Counted from the stretch's first letter, positions 52,577-63,462 are shown. The stretch: DNA of 64,000 bases from Halobacillus litoralis (GCF_009856415.1 NZ_WMEZ01000001.1:124001-188000), one strand, 5' to 3'. Program-made: numbers and translations. The notes: generated by a model not told the origin, from the letters alone.

Positions 52577-54652
52577 ATGAAACGTGTGTTGATTGTCGGA
52601 GCGGGGAAAGGTGGAACCGCCCTGTTGAAATTGTTGAAGAAGATGGATCGAATGTTAGTGGTTGCGGTAACAGACATCGACCCAAAGGCGCCGGGGATAG
52701 CGCTCGCTGAGAGTTTCGGGATTTCTACTGATCGTCAGTGGCAAGATTGGATACATAAAGAAATTGATATCGTGATCGAAGCTACAGGGGAAGAACACGT
52801 GTTCAATGAAATCCGTGAAACGAGAAAGCGCTCGACGGTCGTCATTCCAGGATCGGTCGCTTATGTGACTGCAGAATTATTGGAAGAAAAGGAATCGCTC
52901 GTGCAAAAATTGAAGCAGCAGACGGAAAATCAGCATCTGATTTTAAACAGCATTCACGATGGAATGATTGTTATAGATGAAAAGGGTGAAATTTCATTCA
53001 TCAATCGCAGTGCGGAGCGCATTGTAAGTATGGGGCGTTCGACGATGATTGGCGAACCCATAAATGAAATCATTCCAGATTCAAGGCTGCCTCAAGTTCT
53101 AGCCTCCCGCGAAGAAGAAGTGAATCAAAAGCTTACTTTAGGCAATGGGAAGAAAGTAGTGACCACTCGGATTCCTATGATTGGCCAAGATCAAAAAGTC
53201 ATCGGGGCCTTTGCTGTTTTTAAAGACATTACGGAAGTCGTCAACCTTGCTGAGGAAATTACAGACCTTAAAGAAGTGAAAACGATGCTCGAAGCAATCA
53301 TTCAATCTTCGGATGAGGCGATTTCTGTTGTCGATGAAAATGGAAGCGGTTTAATGATTAACCCTGCATATACGAGGATTACCGGACTTTCTGAAGAAGA
53401 AATCGTTGGGAAGCCGGCAACGGTCGATATTTCTGAAGGCGAAAGTATGCACATGAAAGTCCTCCGTACAAGAAGGCCTGTCCGTGGGGTGCGCATGAAG
53501 GTGGGACCTTCCAAAAAAGACGTGCTCGTCAATGTCGCTCCTGTCATCGTCGATGGAAAGTTGAAGGGGAGTGTCGGAGTCCTTCATGACGTTTCGGAAA
53601 TCCAAGCGTTGACGAGTGAACTTAAAAGAGCGAGACAAATCATTCGCAGCTTGGAAGCGAAGTACACGTTCGATGATATCATCGGGGATTCCCAGGAAAT
53701 GACCTTAGCTCTTGAACAAGCAAAAGTCGGGGCGCGCACACCTGCATCCGTCTTGTTAAGAGGGGAGTCGGGCACAGGAAAAGAACTTTTCGCTCACGCG
53801 ATTCATAACGAGAGCAAGCGGCGCCATAATAAGTTTATCCGTGTCAATTGTGCGGCTATAGCTGAATCTTTACTGGAAAGTGAATTGTTCGGTTACGAAG
53901 ATGGTGCTTTTTCTGGAGCGAAACGAGGCGGTAAAAAGGGCTTGTTCGAAGAAGCGAATCACGGGAGTATTTTTCTCGATGAAATCGGGGAATTGACATT
54001 GCCGATGCAGGCGAAATTGCTGAGGGTTCTTCAAGAGAACGAAATCATCCGTGTCGGAGGTACGAAGCCTGTCCATGTGGATGTCCGTGTAATTGCTGCC
54101 ACCAATGTCAATTTGGAAAAAGCGATTATGAATAAGAACTTCCGTGAAGATCTTTATTATCGCCTGAACCGGCTGCCGATTTACATTCCTCCCCTTCGTG
54201 AAAGAATTGAAGATGTCCAGCTTTTGACCGACCACTTGATTCAGAAGTTGAATGAGGATTATGGAAGGCATGTCACCTCGGTGGATGAGGAAGCTTTTCG
54301 TATGTTGAAAGAATATGATTGGCCGGGAAATGTGAGAGAGTTAGAAAACATTATCGGCCGAGCGATGATTTATATGGAGAATATGGAAGATACGATAAAG
54401 GTGGAGCACCTTCCTCGGCTGAAAAAGGCAACAACGGAATCTGGAAGGCCTACGGAAAATGCGCCGTGGCTGGGAGAAACTTTGCAGCAGGCCGTAGATG
54501 AATATGAAAAGAGCTTACTTGCCGATGCTTACCGGTCTCATGATTTCAATAAAACGAAAACAGCTAAAGCTTTAGGGATTTCGATTCGGAACTTGTATTA
54601 TAAATTAGAAAAATATCAATTAGACAAAAATAGCATGCAAAATTTTTCGTAG
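52577..54652 (+). CDS. bkdR: Sigma-54 (SigL) dependent activator BkdR
   Basis: Enhancer-binding activator of the branched-chain amino acid degradation operon. The 691-residue protein (B. subtilis 692) starts [17 protein letters not shown] with a Rossmann-like nucleotide motif, then two PAS domains (about 125-235 and 250-360). The AAA+ core has [17 protein letters not shown] (a GAFTGA variant that contacts sigma-54) and [10 protein letters not shown] Fis-type helix-turn-helix ([17 protein letters not shown]) ends it. ATG 52577 fits the family; the frame opens 93 bp earlier. Its target promoter is just downstream. Confidence 0.94.
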   Translation: MKRVLIVGAGKGGTALLKLLKKMDRMLVVAVTDIDPKAPGIALAESFGISTDRQWQDWIHKEIDIVIEATGEEHVFNEIRETRKRSTVVIPGSVAYVTAELLEEKESLVQKLKQQTENQHLILNSIHDGMIVIDEKGEISFINRSAERIVSMGRSTMIGEPINEIIPDSRLPQVLASREEEVNQKLTLGNGKKVVTTRIPMIGQDQKVIGAFAVFKDITEVVNLAEEITDLKEVKTMLEAIIQSSDEAISVVDENGSGLMINPAYTRITGLSEEEIVGKPATVDISEGESMHMKVLRTRRPVRGVRMKVGPSKKDVLVNVAPVIVDGKLKGSVGVLHDVSEIQALTSELKRARQIIRSLEAKYTFDDIIGDSQEMTLALEQAKVGARTPASVLLRGESGTGKELFAHAIHNESKRRHNKFIRVNCAAIAESLLESELFGYEDGAFSGAKRGGKKGLFEEANHGSIFLDEIGELTLPMQAKLLRVLQENEIIRVGGTKPVHVDVRVIAATNVNLEKAIMNKNFREDLYYRLNRLPIYIPPLRERIEDVQLLTDHLIQKLNEDYGRHVTSVDEEAFRMLKEYDWPGNVRELENIIGRAMIYMENMEDTIKVEHLPRLKKATTESGRPTENAPWLGETLQQAVDEYEKSLLADAYRSHDFNKTKTAKALGISIRNLYYKLEKYQLDKNSMQNFS

Positions 54653-54664
54653 TGCAGCATTTTG

Positions 54665-54692
54665 CAGGTGGTGAAACCTCCAAGTGCACCTG
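54665..54692 (+). promoter_or_regulatory. Inverted repeat upstream of the SigL promoter, possible BkdR site
   Basis: CAGGTG (54665-54670) and CACCTG (54687-54692) are perfect inverted arms with a 16-bp spacer, just before the -24/-12 promoter. They could be an activator site or a weak bkdR terminator stem without a T-run. Confidence 0.4.
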
Positions 54693-54710
54693 ATTTGATG
54701 TTTCTTGGAG

Positions 54711-54728
54711 TTGGCATGAATATTGCAT
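54711..54728 (+). promoter_or_regulatory. SigL (-24/-12) promoter of the bkd operon
   Basis: TTGGCAT at 54711-54717, five bases, then TTGCAT at 54723-54728 match the sigma-54 consensus TGGCAC-N5-TTGCA with one mismatch. It lies 27 bp before ptb, the first gene of the BkdR/SigL-controlled operon. Confidence 0.9.
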
Positions 54729-54754
54729 GTATAGAAGAGGGGAAGAGGTGACGC

Positions 54755-55657
54755 ATGAAAAAGTTAGATGAATTAGTCGATCAAATAGACCGTCGTTCAC
54801 CGAAAACGGTCGCTGTGGCTCAAGCTGCAGATGAAGAAGTATTGAAGGCAGTAAGAATGGCCCGGGCATCCCAACTAGCTGAGTTCTTTCTTGTAGGAGA
54901 TCAAACAGAGATTGAAAGGAAATCAGAAGCTGTTGATTTGGATTTATCACAGGAAGGCATTGAAGTGATTCATGCAAGTGAAAAGGATAGTGCACGAGTG
55001 GCTGTAAAAGCCGTCCACTCTGGCGAAGCTCATGTCGTCATGAAAGGCCATATTGATACAAAATCTTTGTTGAAAGCGGTCCTGGATAAAGAATACGGAC
55101 TCAGGAAAGGTTCGGTATTGTCTCACGTCGCTTTGTTTGAAATTCCAGGCAGGGATAAATTGATTTACCTCACAGACGCTGCGATGAATATCGCGCCAAG
55201 TCTGGAGGAAAAAGTTCAAATTATCAATAATGCCGTAGAAGTAGCTACTCGGGCAGGCTGGGAAAACCCGAAGGTCGCTCCACTAGCTGCCGTAGAAGTG
55301 GTGAACCCTTCGATGACAGCCACTCAAGATGCTGCGATGCTTACTCAAATGAACAGACGCGGGCAACTGAAGGGCTGTATCGTTGATGGTCCCCTTGCTT
55401 TTGACAATGCGGTCGATCCAAAAGCAGCAGAACAAAAAGGAATCGTATCCGAAGTAGCGGGACAGGCCGATATCCTCGTCGTGCCATCCATTGAAGTGGC
55501 CAATGCCTTATATAAGTCATTCATATATTTCGCCAAAGGAAAAGTGGCGGGCGTCATCAGTGGGGCTAAAGCTCCAATTGTATTGACGTCTCGAGCGGAT
55601 GATGCTCAAAGTAAAATTTATTCACTGGCTTTAGCTTTACAAGCCAGTCAACAATAG
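54755..55657 (+). CDS. ptb: Phosphate butyryltransferase
   Basis: Converts butyryl-CoA or branched acyl-CoA and phosphate to the acyl phosphate. The 300 residues match the phosphotransacetylase/PTB fold, with [47 protein letters not shown] and [11 protein letters not shown]. The ATG follows GGGGAAGAGGTG. First gene behind the SigL promoter. With Buk it can yield ATP from branched-chain acyl-CoA. Confidence 0.92.
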   Translation: MKKLDELVDQIDRRSPKTVAVAQAADEEVLKAVRMARASQLAEFFLVGDQTEIERKSEAVDLDLSQEGIEVIHASEKDSARVAVKAVHSGEAHVVMKGHIDTKSLLKAVLDKEYGLRKGSVLSHVALFEIPGRDKLIYLTDAAMNIAPSLEEKVQIINNAVEVATRAGWENPKVAPLAAVEVVNPSMTATQDAAMLTQMNRRGQLKGCIVDGPLAFDNAVDPKAAEQKGIVSEVAGQADILVVPSIEVANALYKSFIYFAKGKVAGVISGAKAPIVLTSRADDAQSKIYSLALALQASQQ

Positions 55658-55668
55658 GAGGAACCAAA

Positions 55669-56772
55669 ATGAAAATTTTCAGTTATATGCAAGAGTACGA
55701 TTACGAGCAATTGTTATTTTGTCAAGATGAACAATCAGGACTAAAAGCTATCATTGCCATCCATGATACAACACTTGGGCCTGCCCTTGGAGGCACACGT
55801 ATGTGGACATACGCTTCTGAAGACGATGCAGTGGAAGATGCCCTTCGCTTGGCAAAAGGGATGACCTACAAAAATGCTGCAGCCGGACTCAATCTCGGTG
55901 GAGGGAAAACGGTCATCATCGGAGACCCTAAAACAGAAAAAAATGAAGAGATGTTCCGCGCCTTTGGTCGCTATATTCAAGGACTGAATGGTCGCTACAT
56001 TACTGCAGAAGATGTAGGAACAACCGTTCAGGACATGGATCTAATCCATGAGGAAACGGATTATGTGACAGGGATCTCTCCTGCATTCGGCTCTTCAGGA
56101 AATCCTTCACCAGTGACTGCTTACGGAGTATACCGTGGTATGAAAGCGGCAGCGAAAGAAGGGTTTGGCACGGATTCCTTGGAAGGGAAAACGGTAGCCG
56201 TCCAGGGTGTCGGGAATGTCGCCTTCACTCTTTGCCGCCATCTCCACGAAGAAGGAGCGAATCTTGTTGTTACAGATATCAACAAAGAAGCGGTTCAGCG
56301 TGCAGTAGAAGAGTTTGGAGCGAAAGCGGTTGATCCGGACGATATTTACAGTGTGGATTGTGACATTTACGCCCCTTGTGCTCTTGGAGCAACAATCAAT
56401 GATGAAACCATTCCACAACTGAAAGCGAAAGTCGTAGCAGGTGCGGCGAATAATCAATTAAAAGAAACAAAACACGGCGATATTCTTCATGAAAAAGGCA
56501 TCGTCTATACGCCGGATTATGTCATTAACGCAGGTGGGGTCATCAACGTAGCGGATGAGCTTCACGGATATAATAAAGATCGTGCGATGAAGCGGGTAGA
56601 AACAATTTATGACAACGTAACCCGCGTATTTGAAATTTCACGTCGCGATAACATTCCAACATATGCAGCCGCAGACCGTATGGCAGAAGAACGGATTGAA
56701 CGTATGCGCAGGTCCCGCAGTCAGTTCCTTCAAAATGGTCAACACATCTTAAGCAGAAGACAGAACGGTTAA
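55669..56772 (+). CDS. bcd: Leucine dehydrogenase
   Basis: NAD-dependent oxidative deamination of leucine, valine and isoleucine to their keto acids. The 367-residue protein has the glycine-rich substrate site [10 protein letters not shown] with catalytic Lys80, the NAD-binding motif [14 protein letters not shown], and GAANNQL. Placed after ptb, it provides the keto acids for the BkdAA/AB/B complex. Confidence 0.94.
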   Translation: MKIFSYMQEYDYEQLLFCQDEQSGLKAIIAIHDTTLGPALGGTRMWTYASEDDAVEDALRLAKGMTYKNAAAGLNLGGGKTVIIGDPKTEKNEEMFRAFGRYIQGLNGRYITAEDVGTTVQDMDLIHEETDYVTGISPAFGSSGNPSPVTAYGVYRGMKAAAKEGFGTDSLEGKTVAVQGVGNVAFTLCRHLHEEGANLVVTDINKEAVQRAVEEFGAKAVDPDDIYSVDCDIYAPCALGATINDETIPQLKAKVVAGAANNQLKETKHGDILHEKGIVYTPDYVINAGGVINVADELHGYNKDRAMKRVETIYDNVTRVFEISRRDNIPTYAAADRMAEERIERMRRSRSQFLQNGQHILSRRQNG

Positions 56773-56786
56773 CGGGGGTTTAGGCA

Positions 56787-57872
56787 TTGCAAACACATCG
56801 TATTCTGGTCATCAACCCAGGTTCCACATCTACGAAGATCGGAGTCTTTGATGATCAGGAAGTCGTTTTTGAAAAAACCATCCGTCACACAACGGATGAG
56901 ATCAGTTCATACAAGCGCGTCATTGATCAATATGAATTCCGTAAACGGGTCATTCTAGAAGAGCTCGACCGCGAAGGCATTAACATTAGCAAACTGAGTG
57001 CCGTCTGCGGAAGAGGGGGATTGCTGCGTCCGATCGAAGGTGGGACGTATGAGGTCAATGACGCGATGCTTGAAGACTTGAAAAATGGATACAATGGAGA
57101 ACATGCGTCAAATCTTGGCGGGATCATTGCCAATGAAATTGCTCAAGGGTTGAACATTGGAGCTTATATCGTCGACCCGGTCGTGGTGGATGAACTCCAT
57201 GAATTAGCCCGTGTTTCTGGGGTGCCTGAAATACCGAGAAAAAGCATTTTCCATGCTTTGAATCAGAAAGCTGTCGCGAGAAGAGCAGCAGCCGACCTCC
57301 GCTTGTCCTATAAGGATGCGCGCCTGATCGTCACTCATATGGGTGGGGGAATCACGGTAGGAGCCCACGTTGGAGGTCGAGTGATTGATGTTAACAATGG
57401 TTTACATGGAGACGGACCGTTTTCACCAGAGCGTGCGGGGACCGTTCCTGCTGGTGACCTTGTTTCCTTATGCTTCTCCGGCCAATATTATCGCGACGAA
57501 GTGATGAAGAAATTGGTCGGGCAAGGGGGCCTTATGGCTTACTTGGATACAAACGATGCCCGTGAAGTTGAAGAGATGGTTGCCAATGGTGACCGAAAAG
57601 CGAAAGTTGTCTTTGACGCCATGGCTTACCAAATTGCCAAAGAAATAGGAAGTATGAGTGCCGTTATGGAAGGGAAAGTAGATGCGATTGCGCTCACGGG
57701 TGGACTTGCATACGGGAAAGCCTTTGTTGAAGAAATTTCAAAACGCGTGCATTGGATTGCAGATGTCCTCGTTTATCCTGGAGAAAATGAGCTGGAAGCG
57801 TTGAATGAGGGGACCCTGCGTGTCCTTAATAAAGAAGAAGTTCCAAAACAATATCCTAACTTTCAAGAATAG
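56787..57872 (+). CDS. buk: Butyrate kinase
   Basis: Acetokinase-family enzyme forming ATP and butyrate or branched-chain acid from the acyl phosphate made by Ptb. The 361 residues have [41 protein letters not shown] and ALTGGLAYG. It starts at TTG 56787 with GGGGG upstream. Positioned between bcd and lpdV as in B. subtilis. Confidence 0.94.
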   Translation: MQTHRILVINPGSTSTKIGVFDDQEVVFEKTIRHTTDEISSYKRVIDQYEFRKRVILEELDREGINISKLSAVCGRGGLLRPIEGGTYEVNDAMLEDLKNGYNGEHASNLGGIIANEIAQGLNIGAYIVDPVVVDELHELARVSGVPEIPRKSIFHALNQKAVARRAAADLRLSYKDARLIVTHMGGGITVGAHVGGRVIDVNNGLHGDGPFSPERAGTVPAGDLVSLCFSGQYYRDEVMKKLVGQGGLMAYLDTNDAREVEEMVANGDRKAKVVFDAMAYQIAKEIGSMSAVMEGKVDAIALTGGLAYGKAFVEEISKRVHWIADVLVYPGENELEALNEGTLRVLNKEEVPKQYPNFQE

Positions 57873-57887
57873 GAAGGAGAATCCAAG

Positions 57888-59309
57888 GTGGCACAAGAAT
57901 ACGATTTGGTCATTCTCGGAGGTGGCACAGGCGGTTACGTCGCCGCCATCCGAGCTTCAAAATTAGGCTTGAAAACAGCGATTGTAGAAAAAAGAGAACT
58001 TGGTGGAACATGCTTACACAGAGGGTGCATCCCTTCGAAAGCATTGCTTCGAAGTGCTGAAGTATTCAAACAGACAAAAGAAGCGGATCAGTATGGGATT
58101 ACTACAGAAAATACAACCTTGAATTTCACGAAAGTCCAAGAACGGAAACAATCGATTGTAGACACACTACATAAAGGTGTTCAAGGATTGATGAAAAAAG
58201 GGAAAATCGATGTCTATGAAGGTTTTGGCCGTATTTTGGGCCCATCTATTTTTTCACCGACAGCAGGAACGATCTCTGTGGAGATGAACAATGGGGAAGA
58301 AAACGAAATGTTGATTCCTAAAAATGTGTTAGTGGCGACAGGTTCGCGTCCTAAGTCATTGCCTGGACTTGAAATCGATGGTGAAGTTGTCATGAGTTCT
58401 GATGAAGCTCTTCATATGGAAAAACTACCTGAATCCATCATCATCGTCGGTGGAGGGGTCATCGGAATCGAGTGGGCCTCTATGCTTGCAGATTTCGGTG
58501 TTAAAGTGACAGTTCTTGAGTATTTGCCAAACATTCTTCCTACCGAAGACGAAGATATTTCCAGGGAAATGTTGAAGCAGATGAAAAAGAAAGGCGTCGA
58601 CATTGTTACGAGCGCCAAGGTTCTTCCTGATACGATTGAAAAAGACGCTGGTGTAAAAGTTAACGCAGAAGTGGACGGCGAGACGGTTACTTATGAAGCG
58701 GAACGCATGTTGGTTTCTGTCGGGAGATCAGCGAACGTTGATAATATCGGTCTTGAAAACACAGATATTCAAGTCGAAAACGGGATGATTCAAACCAATA
58801 ATGTCTACCAGACGAAAGAAAGCCACATTTACGCGATTGGTGATGTCATCGGAGGCATGCAGCTGGCCCACGTAGCCTCTCATGAAGGAATGATCGCTGT
58901 CGAACATATGGCTAATCAGAATCCACATCCGATGAATCAGGAACAAGTGCCATCCTGTATCTACTCGAACCCTGAAGTTTCAAGTGTCGGTTTGACGGTA
59001 AAGGCGGCAAAAGAGAAAGGGTTCGATGTGAAAGTAGGCAAGTTCCCATTCCAAGCGATCGGGAAAGCGCTCGTACACGGAGAAACCGATGGCTTTGTCA
59101 AAATCGTAGCCGACAAAGAAACGGATGACCTATTAGGCGTGCATATGATAGGGCCGCATGTAACAGACATGATTTCAGAAGCAGCCTTGGCTCAAGTTCT
59201 TGATGCGACTCCTTGGGAAATCGCTGAAACGATTCACCCACACCCAACGCTCTCTGAAGCGATCGGGGAAGCGGCTATGGCCGTCGACGGCAACCAAATC
59301 CACGGATAA
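57888..59309 (+). CDS. lpdV: Dihydrolipoamide dehydrogenase of the branched-chain keto acid complex (E3)
   Basis: FAD enzyme reoxidising the lipoyl arm of BkdB with NAD. The 473-residue protein has an N-terminal FAD motif GGGTGGYVAAIRASKLG, the redox disulfide GGTCLHRGCIPSK, the NAD motif GGGVIGIEWASML and the C-terminal His-Glu pair in HPHPTLSEA. GTG start after GAAGGAGA. The operon location identifies the branched-chain-specific E3. Confidence 0.94.
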   Translation: MAQEYDLVILGGGTGGYVAAIRASKLGLKTAIVEKRELGGTCLHRGCIPSKALLRSAEVFKQTKEADQYGITTENTTLNFTKVQERKQSIVDTLHKGVQGLMKKGKIDVYEGFGRILGPSIFSPTAGTISVEMNNGEENEMLIPKNVLVATGSRPKSLPGLEIDGEVVMSSDEALHMEKLPESIIIVGGGVIGIEWASMLADFGVKVTVLEYLPNILPTEDEDISREMLKQMKKKGVDIVTSAKVLPDTIEKDAGVKVNAEVDGETVTYEAERMLVSVGRSANVDNIGLENTDIQVENGMIQTNNVYQTKESHIYAIGDVIGGMQLAHVASHEGMIAVEHMANQNPHPMNQEQVPSCIYSNPEVSSVGLTVKAAKEKGFDVKVGKFPFQAIGKALVHGETDGFVKIVADKETDDLLGVHMIGPHVTDMISEAALAQVLDATPWEIAETIHPHPTLSEAIGEAAMAVDGNQIHG

Positions 59310-59328
59310 ATAAGAAGGAGGGATCCTC

Positions 59329-60321
59329 ATGGCTGAAAATCGCCATAAAGCTCTAGGCTTAAGTGATGATCAAGTATTGGACATGTTTCGTACGATGTTG
59401 TTAGCAAGAAGAATTGATGAACGGATGTGGTTATTGAACCGCGCAGGTAAAATCCCATTCGTCATTTCCTGTCAAGGTCAGGAAGCTGCCCAAGTAGGGG
59501 CATCCTACGCTCTTGATCGTGAAAAAGATTATGCTCTGCCTTACTACCGTGACATGGGTGTTGTTCTGGCATTCGGTATGACCGCTCAAGATTTGATGCT
59601 CTCTGGTTTTGCAAAAGCAGAAGATCCGAACTCTGGTGGCCGTCAAATGCCAGGCCACTTTGGTCAAAAGAAAAACCGAATCGTTACCGGTTCATCACCC
59701 GTTACTACACAAGTTCCCCATGCAGTAGGTATTGCTTTGGCAGGGAAGATGGAGAAGAAAGACTTCGTTTCTCTCGTAACATTCGGTGAAGGTTCTTCCA
59801 ACCAAGGTGATTTCCACGAAGGTGCGAACTTTGCAGGTGTACACAAGCTTCCCGTTATATTTATGGTTGAAAACAATAAGTATGCCATTTCTGTTCCGGT
59901 ATCGAAGCAGTTGGCCTGTGAAAAAGTTTCTGACCGCGCTATCGGTTATGGTATGCCAGGTTTCACAGTAGACGGCAATGATCCTCTAGCCGTTTATGAA
60001 GCGGTGAAAGCAGCAGCGGATCGCGGCCGTAATGGAGAAGGACCGACACTAATCGAGACTGTTTCCTATCGTCTTACTCCGCACTCCAGTGATGATGATG
60101 ATCGTACCTATCGGGAGCGCGAAGAAGTGGATGAAGCGAAGAAAAAGGATTCGATCGTCACCTTTGCCCAATACTTGCGTGACACAGGTGTCCTAACGGA
60201 TGAGAAGGAAAAAGAAATGAATGACGAAATCAGTGAAATCGTCAATGAAGCGACTGACTATGCCGAGAATGCGGCATATGCGGAAGCGGAATCAGCCATG
60301 AAATATGTGTACGAAGAGTAA
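59329..60321 (+). CDS. bkdAA: Branched-chain keto acid dehydrogenase E1 alpha
   Basis: Thiamine diphosphate-binding alpha subunit that decarboxylates branched-chain 2-oxo acids. The 330 residues contain the ThDP motif GEGSSNQGDFHEGANFAGVHKLPVIFMVENN, GGRQMPGHFG and the phosphorylation-loop-like YRLTPHSSDDDD. Products are the isobutyryl-, isovaleryl- and 2-methylbutyryl-CoA primers for iso/anteiso fatty acids. Confidence 0.95.
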   Translation: MAENRHKALGLSDDQVLDMFRTMLLARRIDERMWLLNRAGKIPFVISCQGQEAAQVGASYALDREKDYALPYYRDMGVVLAFGMTAQDLMLSGFAKAEDPNSGGRQMPGHFGQKKNRIVTGSSPVTTQVPHAVGIALAGKMEKKDFVSLVTFGEGSSNQGDFHEGANFAGVHKLPVIFMVENNKYAISVPVSKQLACEKVSDRAIGYGMPGFTVDGNDPLAVYEAVKAAADRGRNGEGPTLIETVSYRLTPHSSDDDDRTYREREEVDEAKKKDSIVTFAQYLRDTGVLTDEKEKEMNDEISEIVNEATDYAENAAYAEAESAMKYVYEE

Positions 60322-60336
60322 GGAGGGGGAGCAATA

Positions 60337-61320
60337 ATGGCAGTTATATCTTATATTCAAGCCGTCACTCAAGCTTTGAAAGAAGAAATGAAGCGGGATG
60401 AAAAAGTGTTCGTCCTTGGTGAAGATGTTGGAAAACGTGGAGGCGTATTCCGCGCGACAGATGGTCTGTATGATGAATTTGGTGAAGACAGAGTTCTTGA
60501 CACGCCACTAGCTGAATCCGCCATCGCTGGAGTTGGGATCGGTGCAGCTATGTACGGCATGCGTCCGGTAGCCGAGATGCAGTTCGCTGACTTTATCATG
60601 CCGGCGGTCAACCAGATTATTTCTGAAGCCGCTAAAATCCGATACCGTTCCAATAACGATTGGAGTGCTCCGATTACAATCCGTGCTCCTTACGGCGGCG
60701 GTGTCCATGGTGCTCTTTACCATTCCCAATCCGTTGAGGCGGTTTTTGCGAATCAGCCAGGATTGAAAATTGTGATGCCATCGACTCCGTATGATGTTAA
60801 AGGTTTGTTAAAAGCATCGATCCGTGACAATGATCCAGTCCTTTTCTTTGAACATAAACGTGCCTACCGTCTGATCAAAGGGGAAGTGCCTGATGAGGAT
60901 TATACGCTTCCAATCGGGAAAGCAGATGTAAAGCGCGAAGGTTCGGACATTACGGTTATTACCTACGGGCTATGTGTCCACTTTGCTTTGCAGGCAGCAG
61001 AGAAGTTGGCTGAAGAAGGTATTGATGCACATATTCTTGATTTGCGTACTGTATATCCGCTTGATAAAGAAGGAATCATCGAAGCAGCATCCAAAACGGG
61101 TAAAGTCCTGCTTGTAACGGAGGACAATAAAGAAGGTGGGATCATCTCAGAGGTATCTGCCATCATCAGTGAGAACTGCCTGTTCGACCTGGATGCTCCT
61201 GTGCAGCGACTGGCAGGGCCGGATGTACCATCGATGCCTTATGCACCAACGATGGAAAAGCATTTCATGATGAATCCCGATAAAGTAGAAAAAGCGATGA
61301 GAGATCTCGCGGAATTTTAA
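60337..61320 (+). CDS. bkdAB: Branched-chain keto acid dehydrogenase E1 beta
   Basis: Beta subunit of the E1 heterotetramer, 327 residues, with FVLGEDVGKRGGVFRATDGL, the conserved GEDVG and FADFIMPAVNQI segments and a C-terminal transketolase-like domain (EDNKEGGIISEVSA). The ATG follows AAGGAGGGGG, 15 bp after bkdAA. Confidence 0.95.
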   Translation: MAVISYIQAVTQALKEEMKRDEKVFVLGEDVGKRGGVFRATDGLYDEFGEDRVLDTPLAESAIAGVGIGAAMYGMRPVAEMQFADFIMPAVNQIISEAAKIRYRSNNDWSAPITIRAPYGGGVHGALYHSQSVEAVFANQPGLKIVMPSTPYDVKGLLKASIRDNDPVLFFEHKRAYRLIKGEVPDEDYTLPIGKADVKREGSDITVITYGLCVHFALQAAEKLAEEGIDAHILDLRTVYPLDKEGIIEAASKTGKVLLVTEDNKEGGIISEVSAIISENCLFDLDAPVQRLAGPDVPSMPYAPTMEKHFMMNPDKVEKAMRDLAEF

Positions 61321-61339
61321 TTGAAGGAGGAGATTTCCT

Positions 61340-62659
61340 GTGGGTTTAGAAAAAATCAATATGCCTCAGCTTGGTGAAAGTGTCACAGAGGGAACGATCA
61401 GCACGTGGCTTGTCCAACCTGGTGATCAGGTGAATAAATACGATCCTATTGCAGAAGTCATGACAGATAAAGTGAACGCAGAAGTCCCATCTTCTTTTTC
61501 CGGCGTGATCAAAGAGCTCGTCGCATCTGAAGGGGATACGATTGAAGTCGGTGAACTCATGTGCCATATCGAAGTAGAAGGCGCAGCAGGGTCTGCCGAA
61601 GAACCAGCGGAGGAAGAAAATAAACAGGCTCCTGCTCAGGAAACGCCGGTCGCTGAAGAAAAGCCTTCAGCTTCCAAGAAACCCGAGAAAAAACAGGACA
61701 AAGGCAATAAAAAGCGGTATTCTCCAGCGGTCATGACGCTTGCACAGGAACATGATATTGACTTGAATCAAGTCGATGGTTCCGGTCGCGGTGGACGAAT
61801 TACGCGTAAAGATATTGAGAAAATCATTGCGAGCGGAGATATTCCTAAAGCAGGAGAAGAAAAAGCAGAAGCGCCTGCCGAGCAACCTGCACAAGCAGAG
61901 CAGAAAGCTGCTCCAGCTTCGGCTTCTGCACCACAGACACCGAATGTACAAGCCAGTGAAGGGGATATCGAGATCCCTGTAACAGGTGTCCGTAAAGCCA
62001 TTGCTGCAAACATGGTGAAGTCTAAGACGGAAATTCCACATGCATGGATGATGGTTGAGGTAGATGTTACGAATCTGGTTGAACTCCGCAATGCCAAGAA
62101 AAATCAGTTCAAGCAACAGGAAGGCTTCAGCCTGACCTATTTCGCTTTCTTTGTAAAAGCTGTCGCTCAAGCATTGAAAGAGTATCCACAGTTGAACAGT
62201 ATGTGGGCAGGAGATAAGATCATTCAGCGTAAAGCTATCAACTTGAACATCGCTGTGGCTAAAGATGACCAATTATTCGTCCCTGTCATTAGAGATGCTG
62301 ATGAAAAGAGCATCAAAGGTATCGCTAAAGACATTACCGACCTTGCCAACAAAGCCCGTCAAGGCAAGTTGACATCGAAAGATATGGAAGGCGGTACCTT
62401 CACTGTCAATAACACAGGATCTTTCGGTTCTGTACAATCCATGGGTGTGATCAACCACCCTCAGGCCGCTATTTTGCAAGTAGAATCCATTGTGAAAAAG
62501 CCGGTTTATCAGAATGGCATGTTCGGTGCGCGTGACATGGTCAACCTATGTCTATCCCTAGATCACCGTGTTCTTGACGGCCTCGTCGCCGGCAACTTCC
62601 TTGCCCGCGTGAAAGAGATTCTAGAGAAAATGTCAGAAGACAACACATCTGTGTACTAA
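61340..62659 (+). CDS. bkdB: Branched-chain keto acid dehydrogenase E2 (lipoyl acyltransferase)
   Basis: Core of the complex, 439 residues: N-terminal lipoyl domain with Lys44 (EVMTDKVNAEVPS), an acidic Pro/Ala linker, a peripheral-subunit-binding domain (about 126-163, YSPAVMTLAQEHDIDL), a second linker and the catalytic domain ending with the active-site motif DHRVLDG. GTG start behind AAGGAGGAG. The lipoyl group must come from elsewhere since no lipoate gene lies in the window. The operon terminator follows. Confidence 0.95.
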   Translation: MGLEKINMPQLGESVTEGTISTWLVQPGDQVNKYDPIAEVMTDKVNAEVPSSFSGVIKELVASEGDTIEVGELMCHIEVEGAAGSAEEPAEEENKQAPAQETPVAEEKPSASKKPEKKQDKGNKKRYSPAVMTLAQEHDIDLNQVDGSGRGGRITRKDIEKIIASGDIPKAGEEKAEAPAEQPAQAEQKAAPASASAPQTPNVQASEGDIEIPVTGVRKAIAANMVKSKTEIPHAWMMVEVDVTNLVELRNAKKNQFKQQEGFSLTYFAFFVKAVAQALKEYPQLNSMWAGDKIIQRKAINLNIAVAKDDQLFVPVIRDADEKSIKGIAKDITDLANKARQGKLTSKDMEGGTFTVNNTGSFGSVQSMGVINHPQAAILQVESIVKKPVYQNGMFGARDMVNLCLSLDHRVLDGLVAGNFLARVKEILEKMSEDNTSVY

Positions 62660-62664
62660 TGCAA

Positions 62665-62700
62665 TGAAGCTGTCCCCCAACATGGAGGACAGCTTTTTAT
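62665..62700 (+). terminator. Terminator of the bkd operon
   Basis: AAGCTGTCC and GGACAGCTT form a 9-bp perfect stem with a 10-base loop, followed by TTTTAT. Confidence 0.85.
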
Positions 62701-62800
62701 CATCCTATTCATCAAGGCTTTTTCTCTCATAGGTGATTCGTTTCGAAACTTTTATAGAAGGTATAATGTGTGTGGGACCTACTTTTAGATGACTTTTGCG

Positions 62801-62907
62801 ATTTCGAGAACCCTGTATGGTAAGGGGCGTTTGGGAAGAGGGAGGCTCCCGCAGGAAAGTGAGCTCTTCCCAAAGGTCTCTATGCTCTTTCAAGTATCTC
62901 GAAATCA
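62801..62907 (-). repeat. Short solo repeat related to the left arm of the composite repeats (107 bp)
   Basis: GATTTCGAGA (62801-62810) and TCTCGAAATC (62898-62907) are perfect 10-bp terminal inverted repeats. Inside lies a second perfect 11-bp pair, TTTGGGAAGAG (62831-62841) and CTCTTCCCAAA (62865-62875). Read on the minus strand, CGCCCCTTACCATA and GCGGGAGCCTCC match the 3' part of the left arm of the larger copies. It sits between bkdB and brxB. Confidence 0.7.
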
Positions 62908-62981
62908 TAGACAATTCAATTGAAAGATGTCAGATATCTTGGTAAAATGTTCATAGCATTTCTATAAAGGGGCCATGTCAA

Positions 62982-63413
62982 ATGGATTTTAATATTTTTA
63001 TGAACGACGTTGTTTCAAAAGCACGTGAAGAAATTACACAAGCAGGATATACAGAACTGACGACACCTGAGGATGTCGATCAGGCACTAAATAAAGAAGG
63101 TACGACACTTGTTATGATTAACTCTGTATGTGGATGTGCAGGCGGCATTGCCCGTCCGGCAGCTGCTCATGCGATTCACTACGATAAGCGCCCGGATCAC
63201 CTTGTGACGGTTTTTGCTGGGCAGGATCGTGAAGCGACAGATCGTGCTCGCGAATATTTTGAAGGATATCCACCTTCTTCCCCATCTTTCGCACTCTTGA
63301 AAGATGGTAAAATCCAGACAATGGTCGAGCGTCACGACATTGAAGGATTTGAACCAATGGAAGTCATCGGAAAGCTTCAACGCAGTTTTGAAGAGTATTG
63401 CGAGGAAGTATAA
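62982..63413 (+). CDS. brxB: Bacilliredoxin BrxB (YqiW)
   Basis: Removes bacillithiol from S-bacillithiolated proteins during oxidative stress. The 143-residue DUF1094 thioredoxin-fold protein has the unusual Cys50-Gly-Cys52 active site (SVCGCAGG), in place of CxxC, followed by ARPAAAHA. The ATG follows AAGGGG. In B. subtilis yqiW also follows the bkd operon. Its presence marks a bacillithiol-using host. Confidence 0.94.
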   Translation: MDFNIFMNDVVSKAREEITQAGYTELTTPEDVDQALNKEGTTLVMINSVCGCAGGIARPAAAHAIHYDKRPDHLVTVFAGQDREATDRAREYFEGYPPSSPSFALLKDGKIQTMVERHDIEGFEPMEVIGKLQRSFEEYCEEV

Positions 63414-63427
63414 GAATACAATAAGCT

Positions 63428-63462
63428 TAGGATCTTTGTTTATAAAGCAAAGATCCTTTTTT
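63428..63462 (+). terminator. Terminator after brxB
   Basis: AGGATCTTTG (63429-63438) and CAAAGATCCT (63448-63457) form a perfect stem followed by six T residues in total. Confidence 0.9.
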
